Under the pieces are notes generated by a model. That model did not search any database and was not told the DNA's origin. It worked only from the letters and a program-made list of their open reading frames with translations. From the NCBI GenBank assembly GCA_002713555.1, contig PATG01000079.1:8916-15171 (forward strand): DNA of 6,256 nucleotides, given 5' to 3'. Below are positions 1 to 6,240 of this stretch, in pieces. The translations under genes were made by a program, and so were the position numbers. The stretch's first letter is position 1. Each line of letters starts with the position of its first letter. This stretch comes from Planctomycetaceae bacterium (lineage in GTDB: Bacteria > Planctomycetota > Planctomycetia > Pirellulales > Lacipirellulaceae).

Positions 1-2
1 CG

Positions 3-938
3 GGCCAGCCAGCATCAGCGCGCCCTGCCGTGAGTCCGCGTGCCGCTGCGACTGCGGTTCAGCATGGTATCAGTCTGGCAGAAATTACCGGGTCTGGCCG
101 TGGCGGCAGAATACGGGAACGCGACGTGCTGGCAGCCATCCAACAACCCAGTCGCACTGCGTCCCCGCAGGCCCAGCAAATGCCACCAATGGCACAGCCT
201 CCGGATCTCCGCAATCCGGATCCTGCGGAGAGTCCTTCTACAGCAACTGCCAAACGGGTTCCCAGCACAACAATCCGGAATACGATTTCGGAACGGATGC
301 TGGAGGCCACACAGCAGACGGCGCAGGTTACGCTGATGGTAAAGACCGATGCCTCGCAAGTACTGAGTCTACGCAATCAGTGTAAAGCGGCATCTGAGTG
401 TGGTAACCTACAAACGCCCAGCATGACCGGCATCTTTGTTAAGTTGGTTGCATCAGCACTTCAGCAGCATCCTGAAATACAGCAACAGTGGGCGGACGGT
501 AGTTTGTTGGTTCCTGATAGTATTCACGTTGCTGTTGCTGTGGATACCAAACGCGGACTCATGGCTCCCGTATTGCGCGATGTGCCAGCATTGTCTCTGG
601 GAGATGTGACCAAGTTTCTGGCGGCGGCGGCCGATAGAGCTCGTTCTGGACAGCTTGCCCAGGAAGAACTTATGGGTGGCACGTTCACAGTGAGTAATCT
701 GGGAGCTTATGCCGTCGATGGCTTCACACCTATCCTCAACATGCCACAAAGTGCTATTCTGGGAATAGGACGAATCCGTCCCGAACCGATCGTCCAAGAA
801 AGCGAGATCGTCATTCGTGATCAGGTAAGTTTAAGCCTGACCTTCGACCATCGCGTCTACGACGGCGCAATAGCAGCAGCATTTCTACAGACGCTGTGCG
901 ATAGACTCCTGGAACCCGGTCCCTGGATGTTGCAGTGA
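3..938 (+). CDS. 2-oxo acid dehydrogenase E2 component (dihydrolipoamide acyltransferase), 5'-truncated by the window
   Basis: This is the C-terminal part of the E2 acyltransferase that forms the core of a cytoplasmic 2-oxo acid dehydrogenase complex and moves the acyl group from lipoyl-lysine to CoA. The frame is open to the left edge (G-Q-P-A-S-A-R-P-A precedes the GTG at 30), so that GTG is an internal Val codon and the lipoyl domain lies outside. Counting the GTG as residue 1, residues 2-38 are the peripheral-subunit (E3)-binding domain with the glycine-rich signature GSGRGGRI. Residues 39-78 are a Pro/Ala/Gln-rich linker, and about 79-302 are the catalytic domain. The active-site motif DHRVYDG places the catalytic His at 274 and Asp at 278; GGTFTVSNLGAYAVDG at 216-231 is also typical. 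DHRVYDG is unlike the DHRIIDG common in succinyltransferases (sucB), so a pyruvate-type or branched-chain E2 is more likely; which one cannot be decided here. E1 or E3 genes would be expected upstream. Confidence 0.93.
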   Translation, partial: GQPASARPAVSPRAAATAVQHGISLAEITGSGRGGRIRERDVLAAIQQPSRTASPQAQQMPPMAQPPDLRNPDPAESPSTATAKRVPSTTIRNTISERMLEATQQTAQVTLMVKTDASQVLSLRNQCKAASECGNLQTPSMTGIFVKLVASALQQHPEIQQQWADGSLLVPDSIHVAVAVDTKRGLMAPVLRDVPALSLGDVTKFLAAAADRARSGQLAQEELMGGTFTVSNLGAYAVDGFTPILNMPQSAILGIGRIRPEPIVQESEIVIRDQVSLSLTFDHRVYDGAIAAAFLQTLCDRLLEPGPWMLQ

Positions 939-962
939 CCAGACTCCGCATCGTCGCATTCG

Positions 963-1284
963 GTGTACAAGTTGTACGGAACCGACGATTCCAACGAATA
1001 CAAACCCGCCTATGCACGGAACAGCTTGCTCGCTCGTCGACTACTCGAGCGCGATGCACGGCATGTCAATCGGTATTGTGCCGCACGCGATCCGGGATCC
1101 ACATCGAGTTGAACGGTGATGCGTTTGCAACACTCAGAAGGAATATAAACGCAACTGCCCTATCAATCGACAAACCCACAGCTGCGCTATTGACTGACCT
1201 GAAGCAACGCGGATTGCTCGATGGTACACTTGAGTTGTGGAGGCCGATGTCCACGGCAATGTGGTTCGTGATATCCTGGTTTAA
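963..1284 (+). pseudogene. Decayed DUF1501 family gene (C-terminal remnants in three frames)
   Basis: Three stretches resemble consecutive parts of planctomycete DUF1501 proteins (PF07394, an alkaline-phosphatase-like family, usually exported), but each is in a different frame. Block a, in the frame starting at 963, reads YKLYGTDDSN then, after a few residues, ARNSLLARRLLERDARHVN, and stops at the TGA at 1110-1112. Block b, in the frame of 1112, contains LNGDAFATLRRN and then DKPTAALLTDLKQRGLLDG up to LELW at 1240. Block c, in the frame of 1243, reads ADVHGNVVRDILV and ends at the TAA at 1282-1284, like the family's usual C-terminus (RLTDVHG-type). The frame changes at about 1085-1110, and again at about 1240, where roughly 100 or more residues are missing between LW and DVHG. 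No signal peptide or N-terminal half is visible: the E2 gene ends only 24 bp upstream. The family match is from memory of conserved motifs, not a search. A single 129-residue frame (935-1324) crosses the region but is unlikely to be a real gene. Confidence 0.8.
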
Positions 1285-4200
1285 AGGTCGCCTGGAACCT
1301 TTTTACGCTCTCCTCTACGTTTGACATTCCATCCCAAAAGTGCACTCAATAGCAATACGAGGGTAGTCGGCTCAGGCACCACGGCGGCCCCTGCCCCAAC
1401 CAAAACTCCACTGCCAAACTGTTGCTGCCAGACCAAGTAGTCCAACCCGCTGGACAGTCCATCTCCGTTGGCATCGGAACCGGGCACTCCAAAGTCACCT
1501 GCCCACTGGAGCAAATCAGTACCGTCCACATCGCCATCCTGGTCAAAATCAGCAGTAAAAGAATTCACGACGCTCAGATGTGTGGTGGTTCCCTGCAGGC
1601 TGAGTTGCCAGGCTAGACCTGACGCCAGGGATGGTAATGCCAGCCCGTCAAAAAACCCACTTGTGCCAAGTTGAGCGTCCAGAAATCCAAATGTGTCGCC
1701 CAGTTGCGGTTGAAAAACACCCGCACCCAGATCAACGAGTTCGACGGTTAGTGTGCCATCCAACACTGCTTGACCATCCACATCCAGCGTGTCAAATTCT
1801 CCCGCCAACACCCCGCCCAGCTCTAGGATCCAGTCCGTACTGTCTGCCAGGGTAAGATTGCCATCCAGAAACAGACTACCAACCGTTGCATCTCCTGGTT
1901 CGATCGTTCCTGGCATCGTAAGATTGCCCTCCACGGTTCCATTGCCGGTCAGACCCGATGTGGCTGACCAGGTCGGGTTGCTCGTTGTTTGAAGCAAGGC
2001 TCCACTAGCGACGCGCACGGAGGAATGGATACTGCTGCCACTACCCGTCACCTGGAGAGATCCACCTTGAATATCCAGGGGGCCATTCAGGCTTACAGCA
2101 CCGGACATTATTGCGGGTCCTAAAGAAGTTTTTGCCAGACCAGCAACTCCTAACTGCAGGCTACCGCTCAGCTCCAAGGTACTCCCCGAGGCAACGTAAA
2201 GTGTTGCCAAACCGTCGACAGCATTCAGGGTACCCGACATCGCGAGACTGCTTCCACCGCTCACGCCGACCATCGCTCCGCCAGTCGCCATGGCCCAATC
2301 GCCTTGGAAGGTCGCATTGGTGCTGTCCGTTATTTGTAAAGCCCCATTGCCGTCACCATTGCCAGCCAACACAAAACTTTCGCTTAGCACTAGCGTAGCA
2401 GGTCCAAATGCATCGTTCCTGGCAACAACATAACCACCCGCTTCCACAATGGTATTGCCAACGTTTGATCCAAATGCAGTGTTGTCGGTGGGTTGGATGG
2501 CGCCACCTGCTTCGACTATTGCTTGCCCAGTAAAACTATTATTGGCTAAGAGGGCAAGTTCTGCCTCTGCAATCACATCACCCGTTCCACTGATATTGGT
2601 AACGGACTCAAAATCAACCACACGAATCTCGCCATGATTGAGAAGAATTACCGGGTTATTAGGAAACACATCAGCATTGCTCGTGGCCGTACCAACTTGC
2701 ATGGTACCGCCAGGATCGATCACAAAACTGCTGCCGTTCACACCCGCAGGTGAAGAATCCATCACTAACGTTGCTCCACCGGCGACTGTGATCGTACTCA
2801 CCATAGCCGATGTGTCGCCTGACAAAATCAATGTGCCAGCATTGACTTGGGTCGCCTCCGCATAGCTATTTCCGGATGTCGCTAGTTCGAGAGTACCCGT
2901 TCCATTTTTAGTCAGGCTGCCACCGGTCAGAGCGCCTGTCCCTTGCAAGGTATAATCAGCAGCGGCATCGATGATTGTCGCTTCAGGACTCAAACTGCCA
3001 GCCAGACTGACCACCTTTTCCTGCCCCGAATCATCAAACGTAACCGTATCTAAATTCGCAAAAACGTCCGGTCCCGAACCATTATCAAAATTGGCTGTGC
3101 CCTGGAGATTCCAGACACTACTCGTTTGGCCAGTCCAGATAAGATTTTCAGGAACCCCGACCGCTACACGCAATTCATAAAGCTGGATATTGTTATGCGC
3201 TCCACTAACCCTAGCAAAGTAAGTGCCTGCATTTAGCGACATAACTAGTGTTTCGATCCCTCCCAGCCCTGTCGTATTGGATGTCCCCAGGACCGAGACC
3301 CCATTGGTATCGTAGAGACTCAATGTCAGGTCACTGAGTTCACGCACATCCAGCGTTGCTACAGTCCCATCTTGTGGCCCCACCTCATAGGCAATTCCTT
3401 GAGGTCGCAATTGAATCGCAATATCTTCGGCACTGTTTAAGGTGAAGCTGAAAAAGTCAGCATCGGAGTTGTCATCGATACTGATAAAGTCTGTCTGGCT
3501 ATCTAAAATCAATGCCGAATCGCCATGCTGGCCAATGGTAGCCGTCTGTGTAGAACTTACTACTCCCAAAGAAGTGGCCGTCGCCACCTGATCATTGCCG
3601 CCGTTCTTTTCGTAAACGTCTCCATACAGTCGCTGCATGCCAAGCAAATCATCCAATTGGGGTCCGTCAAAATCCGTAGAAATCTGAGGCTCCAACAAAA
3701 AACCAGGACTCGCCAAATCAACATGGCCGAGGCCCACACCATGAAGAGTTTCGTGCATGATAGTATTCCGAAAAGCACGATAATTATTTGATTCATTGGT
3801 GTAAAAAGTGATGTTGTCCGTATCAATAACCAGATCTCCATGATCGGGAAAGTAATTGTATGCCAAGGTATTCGAGCCCGCTTGCCCATCTATTGAATGT
3901 CCGCCAATACGTAAATCTGGCCGTACACCAAGCAAGCCTCTTGGTGTCGTTGTATTGTCAATTGGATCACTTGTGTTGTTAGGTTCGTGGACATAAGTTA
4001 ATCCAGAGAGTTCTGCCAGGCGCCCAAAGGCATCGTCAAAGATGGACATCCAATTGCCAGCACTAAACTCCGTATCTAAGAAGTTGACCAAATCACTCCC
4101 GGAAGCCCCCTCGCTCCCCGAGATGATCGTACCGTCGTCAACCAATCCCCAGGTCAATGTGATGGGGGTTCCCCAAGAGCCCGTAGAACCATTGGTTGCC

Positions 4201-4313
4201 GTAAGAGCCCATCGGTCGTCTGGCTCAAAAGCGTAGAGATCGACAGCAAAACCAGAGAGAATGGTTGCTGCAATAACAGTAGAAAAATGCAGATATTTAA
4301 CCCACTGCCACAT
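1281..4313 (-). CDS. Secreted matrixin-like zinc metalloprotease with PPC-like, autotransporter-repeat, dockerin and PEP-CTERM regions
   Basis: This is a 1010-residue exported protein. Residues 1-28 form a signal peptide (basic K6, hydrophobic core, probable cleavage after LYA). Residues about 30-232 are a matrixin-type catalytic domain: FPDHGDLVIDTDN at 155-167, then the zinc-binding HETLHGVGLGH with His187, His191 and His197 and catalytic Glu188, and DDLLGMQRLYGD at 221-232 closing the domain. The usual Met-turn methionine seems replaced by Leu207 (FLLEP). Residues about 275-385 look like a pre-peptidase C-terminal beta domain. From about 393 (WTGQTSSVW) to about 915 the protein is rich in Gly, Ser, Thr, Leu and Val, with autotransporter-associated repeats (LTKNGTGTLEL then VNAGTLILSG at 467-499), probably a beta-helix. 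Residues 922-933 and 947-958 are two EF-hand-like dockerin loops. Residues 979-1000 are a PEP-CTERM tail (VPEP, hydrophobic segment, KRR), so the protein should be processed by an exosortase and held at the cell surface. A 10-residue tail follows the KRR. The substrate is unknown. The start at 4313 is chosen because the signal peptide begins there. Confidence 0.9.
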   Translation of the reverse strand: MWQWVKYLHFSTVIAATILSGFAVDLYAFEPDDRWALTATNGSTGSWGTPITLTWGLVDDGTIISGSEGASGSDLVNFLDTEFSAGNWMSIFDDAFGRLAELSGLTYVHEPNNTSDPIDNTTTPRGLLGVRPDLRIGGHSIDGQAGSNTLAYNYFPDHGDLVIDTDNITFYTNESNNYRAFRNTIMHETLHGVGLGHVDLASPGFLLEPQISTDFDGPQLDDLLGMQRLYGDVYEKNGGNDQVATATSLGVVSSTQTATIGQHGDSALILDSQTDFISIDDNSDADFFSFTLNSAEDIAIQLRPQGIAYEVGPQDGTVATLDVRELSDLTLSLYDTNGVSVLGTSNTTGLGGIETLVMSLNAGTYFARVSGAHNNIQLYELRVAVGVPENLIWTGQTSSVWNLQGTANFDNGSGPDVFANLDTVTFDDSGQEKVVSLAGSLSPEATIIDAAADYTLQGTGALTGGSLTKNGTGTLELATSGNSYAEATQVNAGTLILSGDTSAMVSTITVAGGATLVMDSSPAGVNGSSFVIDPGGTMQVGTATSNADVFPNNPVILLNHGEIRVVDFESVTNISGTGDVIAEAELALLANNSFTGQAIVEAGGAIQPTDNTAFGSNVGNTIVEAGGYVVARNDAFGPATLVLSESFVLAGNGDGNGALQITDSTNATFQGDWAMATGGAMVGVSGGSSLAMSGTLNAVDGLATLYVASGSTLELSGSLQLGVAGLAKTSLGPAIMSGAVSLNGPLDIQGGSLQVTGSGSSIHSSVRVASGALLQTTSNPTWSATSGLTGNGTVEGNLTMPGTIEPGDATVGSLFLDGNLTLADSTDWILELGGVLAGEFDTLDVDGQAVLDGTLTVELVDLGAGVFQPQLGDTFGFLDAQLGTSGFFDGLALPSLASGLAWQLSLQGTTTHLSVVNSFTADFDQDGDVDGTDLLQWAGDFGVPGSDANGDGLSSGLDYLVWQQQFGSGVLVGAGAAVVPEPTTLVLLLSALLGWNVKRRGERKKVPGDL
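1283..1304 (+). terminator. Weak terminator-like hairpin with T-tract
   Basis: AAAGGT (1283-1288) and ACCTTT (1297-1302) form a perfect 6-bp stem with an 8-nt loop, and the T-run continues to 1304. It directly follows the fossil stop of the DUF1501 remnant and lies between convergent genes. On the opposite strand it falls inside the last codons of the metalloprotease gene. The stem is short and AT-rich, so it may be chance. Confidence 0.25.
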
Positions 4314-4321
4314 GCGAGCTG

Positions 4322-4327
4322 CCCTTC
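4322..4327 (-). promoter_or_regulatory. Possible ribosome binding site of the metalloprotease gene
   Basis: On the minus strand GAAGGG lies 8 nt before the ATG at 4313-4311. It only partly matches the Shine-Dalgarno core. It sits in the second copy of a short direct repeat, TTCTTGA (plus-strand TCAAGAA at 4326-4332 and 4340-4346, 14 bp apart). Confidence 0.4.
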
Positions 4328-4526
4328 AAGAACCGTACCTCAAGAAACAAACAATCAATTTGGAAACCAAAATCGAATGAATGAATCTGAAACAGGTTCA
4401 CTTGTTCCGTAGAAGCAGCAAAGCTGCATGAGAGCCCGGATACTTCATCCAATCGCCGCAGGACGCTCTCTGTTCTTCCCGGCAAGGCTGCCAGAGCAGA
4501 TTAGGAAGGAATCCATGGGCCAACAC

Positions 4527-4554
4527 CCAGTATGAGCAAAACCTGGCATACTGG
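4527..4554. repeat. Perfect 8-bp inverted repeat (12-nt loop)
   Basis: CCAGTATG at 4527-4534 is exactly complementary to CATACTGG at 4547-4554. The right arm overlaps a tandem CTGGCA-TA-CTGGCA (4543-4556). It lies about 213 bp upstream of the metalloprotease start, on that gene's leader side. It could be a protein-binding site or an RNA hairpin in a long leader; the sequence alone does not decide. Confidence 0.5.
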
Positions 4555-4617
4555 CAAACAGAAGTTTCCTGTGGAGAACACGAAAAAAGAGGAGTTTTAA
4601 GCATTATTACGGCATAA

Positions 4618-4644
4618 ATCCCATGCTTCATGAATCCATGGGAT
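4618..4644. repeat. Perfect 8-bp inverted repeat (11-nt loop) with an internal palindrome
   Basis: ATCCCATG at 4618-4625 is exactly complementary to CATGGGAT at 4637-4644, and the loop contains the palindrome TTCATGAA (4627-4634). The centre is about 90 bp from that of the other inverted repeat in this intergenic region. Its right arm overlaps the second copy of the direct repeat GAATCCATGGG. An operator or a structured transcript is possible. Confidence 0.5.
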
Positions 4645-4808
4645 GAGCAATCTGCTATCAACCCTACAGAAGCCGTCAACACGAAGGAGCGATTGATTTC
4701 GATATCTGCATCGCTGTGAGTTACACTCCCAGAGGGTGGAATATCATTCTAGCGAATCGTTTTTTACAGTACAAAGCATTGCGTATGCCTGAGACCCTAT
4801 GTATTTAC

Positions 4809-4837
4809 TTGCATGTTTGTGAATTCCAAGTGATAAT
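4809..4837 (+). promoter_or_regulatory. Candidate sigma-70-type promoter of the mutarotase gene
   Basis: A -35-like TTGCAT (4809-4814) and a -10-like GATAAT (4832-4837, five of six consensus bases) are separated by exactly 17 nt. Transcription would begin near 4844, giving a leader of about 35 nt with a ribosome binding site in front of the ATG at 4879. The -35 matches only in its TTG. Confidence 0.4.
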
Positions 4838-4868
4838 TCTGCGCAAACGTATCCTTTGTTTCGCTTTT

Positions 4869-4872
4869 GAGG
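4869..4872 (+). promoter_or_regulatory. Ribosome binding site that decides the mutarotase start
   Basis: GAGG lies 6 nt before the ATG at 4879. The alternative in-frame TTG at 4867 overlaps this site and has no Shine-Dalgarno of its own, and the frame is closed upstream by a TAA at 4834-4836. This favours ATG 4879 as the start. Confidence 0.6.
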
Positions 4873-4878
4873 CACTCA

Positions 4879-5877
4879 ATGCAACATTGTTACACAAACA
4901 AGCATGGCGTTACCGCCAAGTGGATGAGCCGGGGAGCCACACTCTGTGAACTCCATGTACCAGATCGCCATGGCAATTTAGAAGATATTGTACTCGGCTT
5001 TGACGACGCGGATGGTTACGAATCGGAAGCCAATCAGCATTTTGGCTGCACCACTGGTCGATACGCCAATCGAATCTGTCAGGGCAAATTCACCCTTGAT
5101 GGCAAGGATTACCAACTGGCCATTAATAATGGTCCCAATCATTTACATGGTGGCCCCCAACGCGGACTTGACAAAGTCGACTGGCAGGCCAAACCGTTCG
5201 ACCAGGGGATATGCTACTCCTACACCAGCCCCAATGGCGAAGAAGGTTTTCCCGGCAGCCTGTCCTTGATGGTCACCTACACACTCACCGATGAAAATGC
5301 GTTAGATATCGCTTACGAAGCAACTACCGATCAACCAACCATTATTAATCTTACCAACCATAGCTATTTCAACCTTCTGGGGCATGGCAAGGGAAGTATT
5401 CTGGACCATGAACTCTGGCTGGATGCGGATTCTTATACGCCTGTAGACGACACGAGCATCCCTCTGGGCGAAATTGCCACGGTGGACAATACCCCATTTG
5501 ACTTTCGCAAGCAGAAACGAATCGGCCAGGATTTTGCCGACCTGGCCATGACTTCCGCCCTGGGCTACGATCATAATTTTGTACTCAAGGGTACCGTGGG
5601 CAAGTCTCGTCATGTAGCCACCGTTATGGAACCTGTTTCGGGGCGCGTCATGAACGTGTGGACAGATCAGCCTGGCGTACAATTCTATACGGCCAATCAC
5701 CTGGCTGGCCAAGCCGGAAAAAACGGCAGAAATTATGCCCCACTATCGGCCATCTGCTTGGAAACACAACATTTTCCGGATTCACCCAATCAGCCGCAAT
5801 TCCCCTCCACGGTACTCCGCCCTGGAGAAACTTACCGCCACACATGCAGCTACGCCTTCGATGTGCAAAGCGTATAG
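4879..5877 (+). CDS. galM: Aldose 1-epimerase (mutarotase)
   Basis: This is a cytoplasmic enzyme that interconverts the alpha and beta anomers of glucose, galactose and related aldoses, feeding the Leloir pathway and sugar kinases. The predicted protein has 332 residues, close to the usual 340-350, and no signal peptide. Family motifs occur in order: GRYANRI at 60-66 (sugar-binding Arg65), NNGPNHLHGG at 83-92 (His88/His90), LTNHSYFNLLG at 158-168 (His161, general acid), SYTPVDDTSIPLGEI at 185-199, GYDHNFVL at 229-236 (Asp231), PGVQFYTANHL at 265-275 and ICLETQHFPDSPN at 292-304 (Glu295, general base). The catalytic set therefore looks complete. The start is ATG 4879 with a GAGG ribosome binding site; a TTG at 4867 would add four residues. 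The gene stands alone, divergent from the metalloprotease, and nothing nearby names its sugar. The symbol follows the family; a paralogue for another aldose is possible. Confidence 0.95.
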   Translation: MQHCYTNKHGVTAKWMSRGATLCELHVPDRHGNLEDIVLGFDDADGYESEANQHFGCTTGRYANRICQGKFTLDGKDYQLAINNGPNHLHGGPQRGLDKVDWQAKPFDQGICYSYTSPNGEEGFPGSLSLMVTYTLTDENALDIAYEATTDQPTIINLTNHSYFNLLGHGKGSILDHELWLDADSYTPVDDTSIPLGEIATVDNTPFDFRKQKRIGQDFADLAMTSALGYDHNFVLKGTVGKSRHVATVMEPVSGRVMNVWTDQPGVQFYTANHLAGQAGKNGRNYAPLSAICLETQHFPDSPNQPQFPSTVLRPGETYRHTCSYAFDVQSV

Positions 5878-5908
5878 CCAGAACCCTTTTGGGGAACTCG
5901 GTTCCTGG
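5878..5908 (+). terminator. Possible transcript-end hairpin after the mutarotase gene
   Basis: Right after the TAG, CCAGAACC (5878-5885) pairs with GGTTCCTGG (5900-5908), with one bulged C at 5904 and a 14-nt loop. There is no U-tract after it, so it is not a classical intrinsic terminator; it could be a transcript-stabilising end or part of a repeat. Confidence 0.3.
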
Positions 5909-5969
5909 CATCCGCAGTGTTTCTTACAAAGGGGGCCTTCCCTGGCCACGTTATGCTTCGACTTCCGGC

Positions 5970-5988
5970 ACCGCGGCGTAGCCGTGGT
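5970..5988 (+). repeat. GC-rich hairpin
   Basis: ACCGCGGC (5970-5977) pairs with GCCGTGGT (5981-5988) across a 3-nt loop, with one G-U pair if transcribed from the plus strand. No T-run follows. Its function is unknown; it may belong to the same structured tail as the other hairpins in this region. Confidence 0.35.
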
Positions 5989-6110
5989 CGCCTCTGGTTG
6001 CAAGCCTCACATGCCTTGCCAGAAAAGTACTTAGAACAACTCGCCGACCAAAGCTGCGCTGCAGGGCCCGAACGCATGAAATATCCGGACTAGAGAAACC
6101 TACCTTTATA

Positions 6111-6188
6111 CGTAGCGAAAGCCGCCAAGGCTTTCGGCAGCGCTGCATCCAACGGTGTCCACCGAAATTCTTCGCGAATTTCGCTACG
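6111..6188. repeat. 78-bp structured element: two hairpins in an outer inverted repeat (REP/BIME-like candidate)
   Basis: CGTAG (6111-6115) and CTACG (6184-6188) form the outer arms. Immediately inside are two hairpins of the same design, each with an 8-bp stem and a 5-nt loop: CGAAAGCC/GGCTTTCG (6116-6123 and 6129-6136) and CGAAATTC/GAATTTCG (6163-6170 and 6176-6183). Because both stems begin with CGAAA, the outer repeat can also pair over 10 bp (CGTAGCGAAA at 6111-6120 with TTTCGCTACG at 6179-6188), in competition with the hairpins. Between them are the palindrome GCAGCGCTGC (6137-6146) and CGGTG/CACCG (6153-6157 and 6160-6164). This looks like a small dispersed palindromic repeat or non-autonomous element in an intergenic space. 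Other copies cannot be checked here. Confidence 0.6.
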
Positions 6189-6231
6189 GTCGGAATGTAT
6201 TTTCAAAAGTTGCTTTAGTAACTGTGGCTCA

Positions 6232-6240
6232 TGGTATGAT
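6232..6240 (+). promoter_or_regulatory. Candidate extended -10 promoter at the right edge
   Basis: TGGTATGAT reads as an extended -10 (TG, one base, then TATGAT with five of six consensus bases). A weak -35-like TTGCTT (6210-6215) lies 19 nt upstream. It would drive a rightward gene beyond the window. The evidence is short-motif matching only. Confidence 0.3.

Larger units (their letters stand above)
4314..4878. other. Divergent intergenic region without a convincing gene
   Basis: This 565-bp stretch separates the divergently transcribed metalloprotease and mutarotase genes, so it should carry both promoters. I found no protein I recognise in any frame. The longest frames (4398-4682 minus, 4716-4949 plus) are rich in Cys, Trp and His, lack a good ribosome binding site and match nothing known to me. 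It holds a small hairpin (GCAGC at 4415-4419, GCTGC at 4423-4427), two perfect 8-bp inverted repeats (listed separately), and an 11-bp direct repeat GAATCCATGGG at 4509-4519 and 4632-4642. No clear promoter for the minus-strand gene was found. Confidence 0.6.

Noticed and set aside
30..32. GTG at 30 as the start codon of the E2 gene
   Set aside because: The frame is open to the left edge with a typical Ala/Pro linker composition, and an E2 without a lipoyl domain would not function. It is an internal Val codon in a truncated gene.
935..1324. 129-residue frame on the plus strand just after the E2 gene, overlapping its stop
   Set aside because: Only the middle of the frame (about 1112-1240) resembles a family. 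The matching flanks are in other frames, so it is a frame passing through a pseudogene.
2449..2865. Open plus-strand frames antisense to the metalloprotease gene (for example 2449-2637 and 2638-2865)
   Set aside because: These are antisense shadows of a repetitive Gly/Ser/Thr-rich coding region. They show no family motifs or ribosome binding sites.
4543..4556. CTGGCA-TA-CTGGCA as a possible sigma-54 promoter
   Set aside because: The spacing between the GG and GC elements is too short for a -24/-12 promoter, and no TTGC element lies at the right distance.
4398..4682. 94-residue minus-strand frame in the divergent intergenic region
   Set aside because: It has no recognisable family, is rich in Cys and Trp with no domain pattern, and crosses both inverted repeats. 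It is probably chance.
4683..4716. AAGGAG followed by a TTG and a very short frame (possible leader peptide)
   Set aside because: The spacing from AAGGAG to TTG is only 3 nt and the peptide would be 8 residues with no attenuator-like structure after it.
4716..4949. 77-residue plus-strand frame starting with GTG and overlapping the mutarotase start in another frame
   Set aside because: It has no ribosome binding site, no recognisable motif, and its end is the out-of-frame start of the mutarotase coding region.
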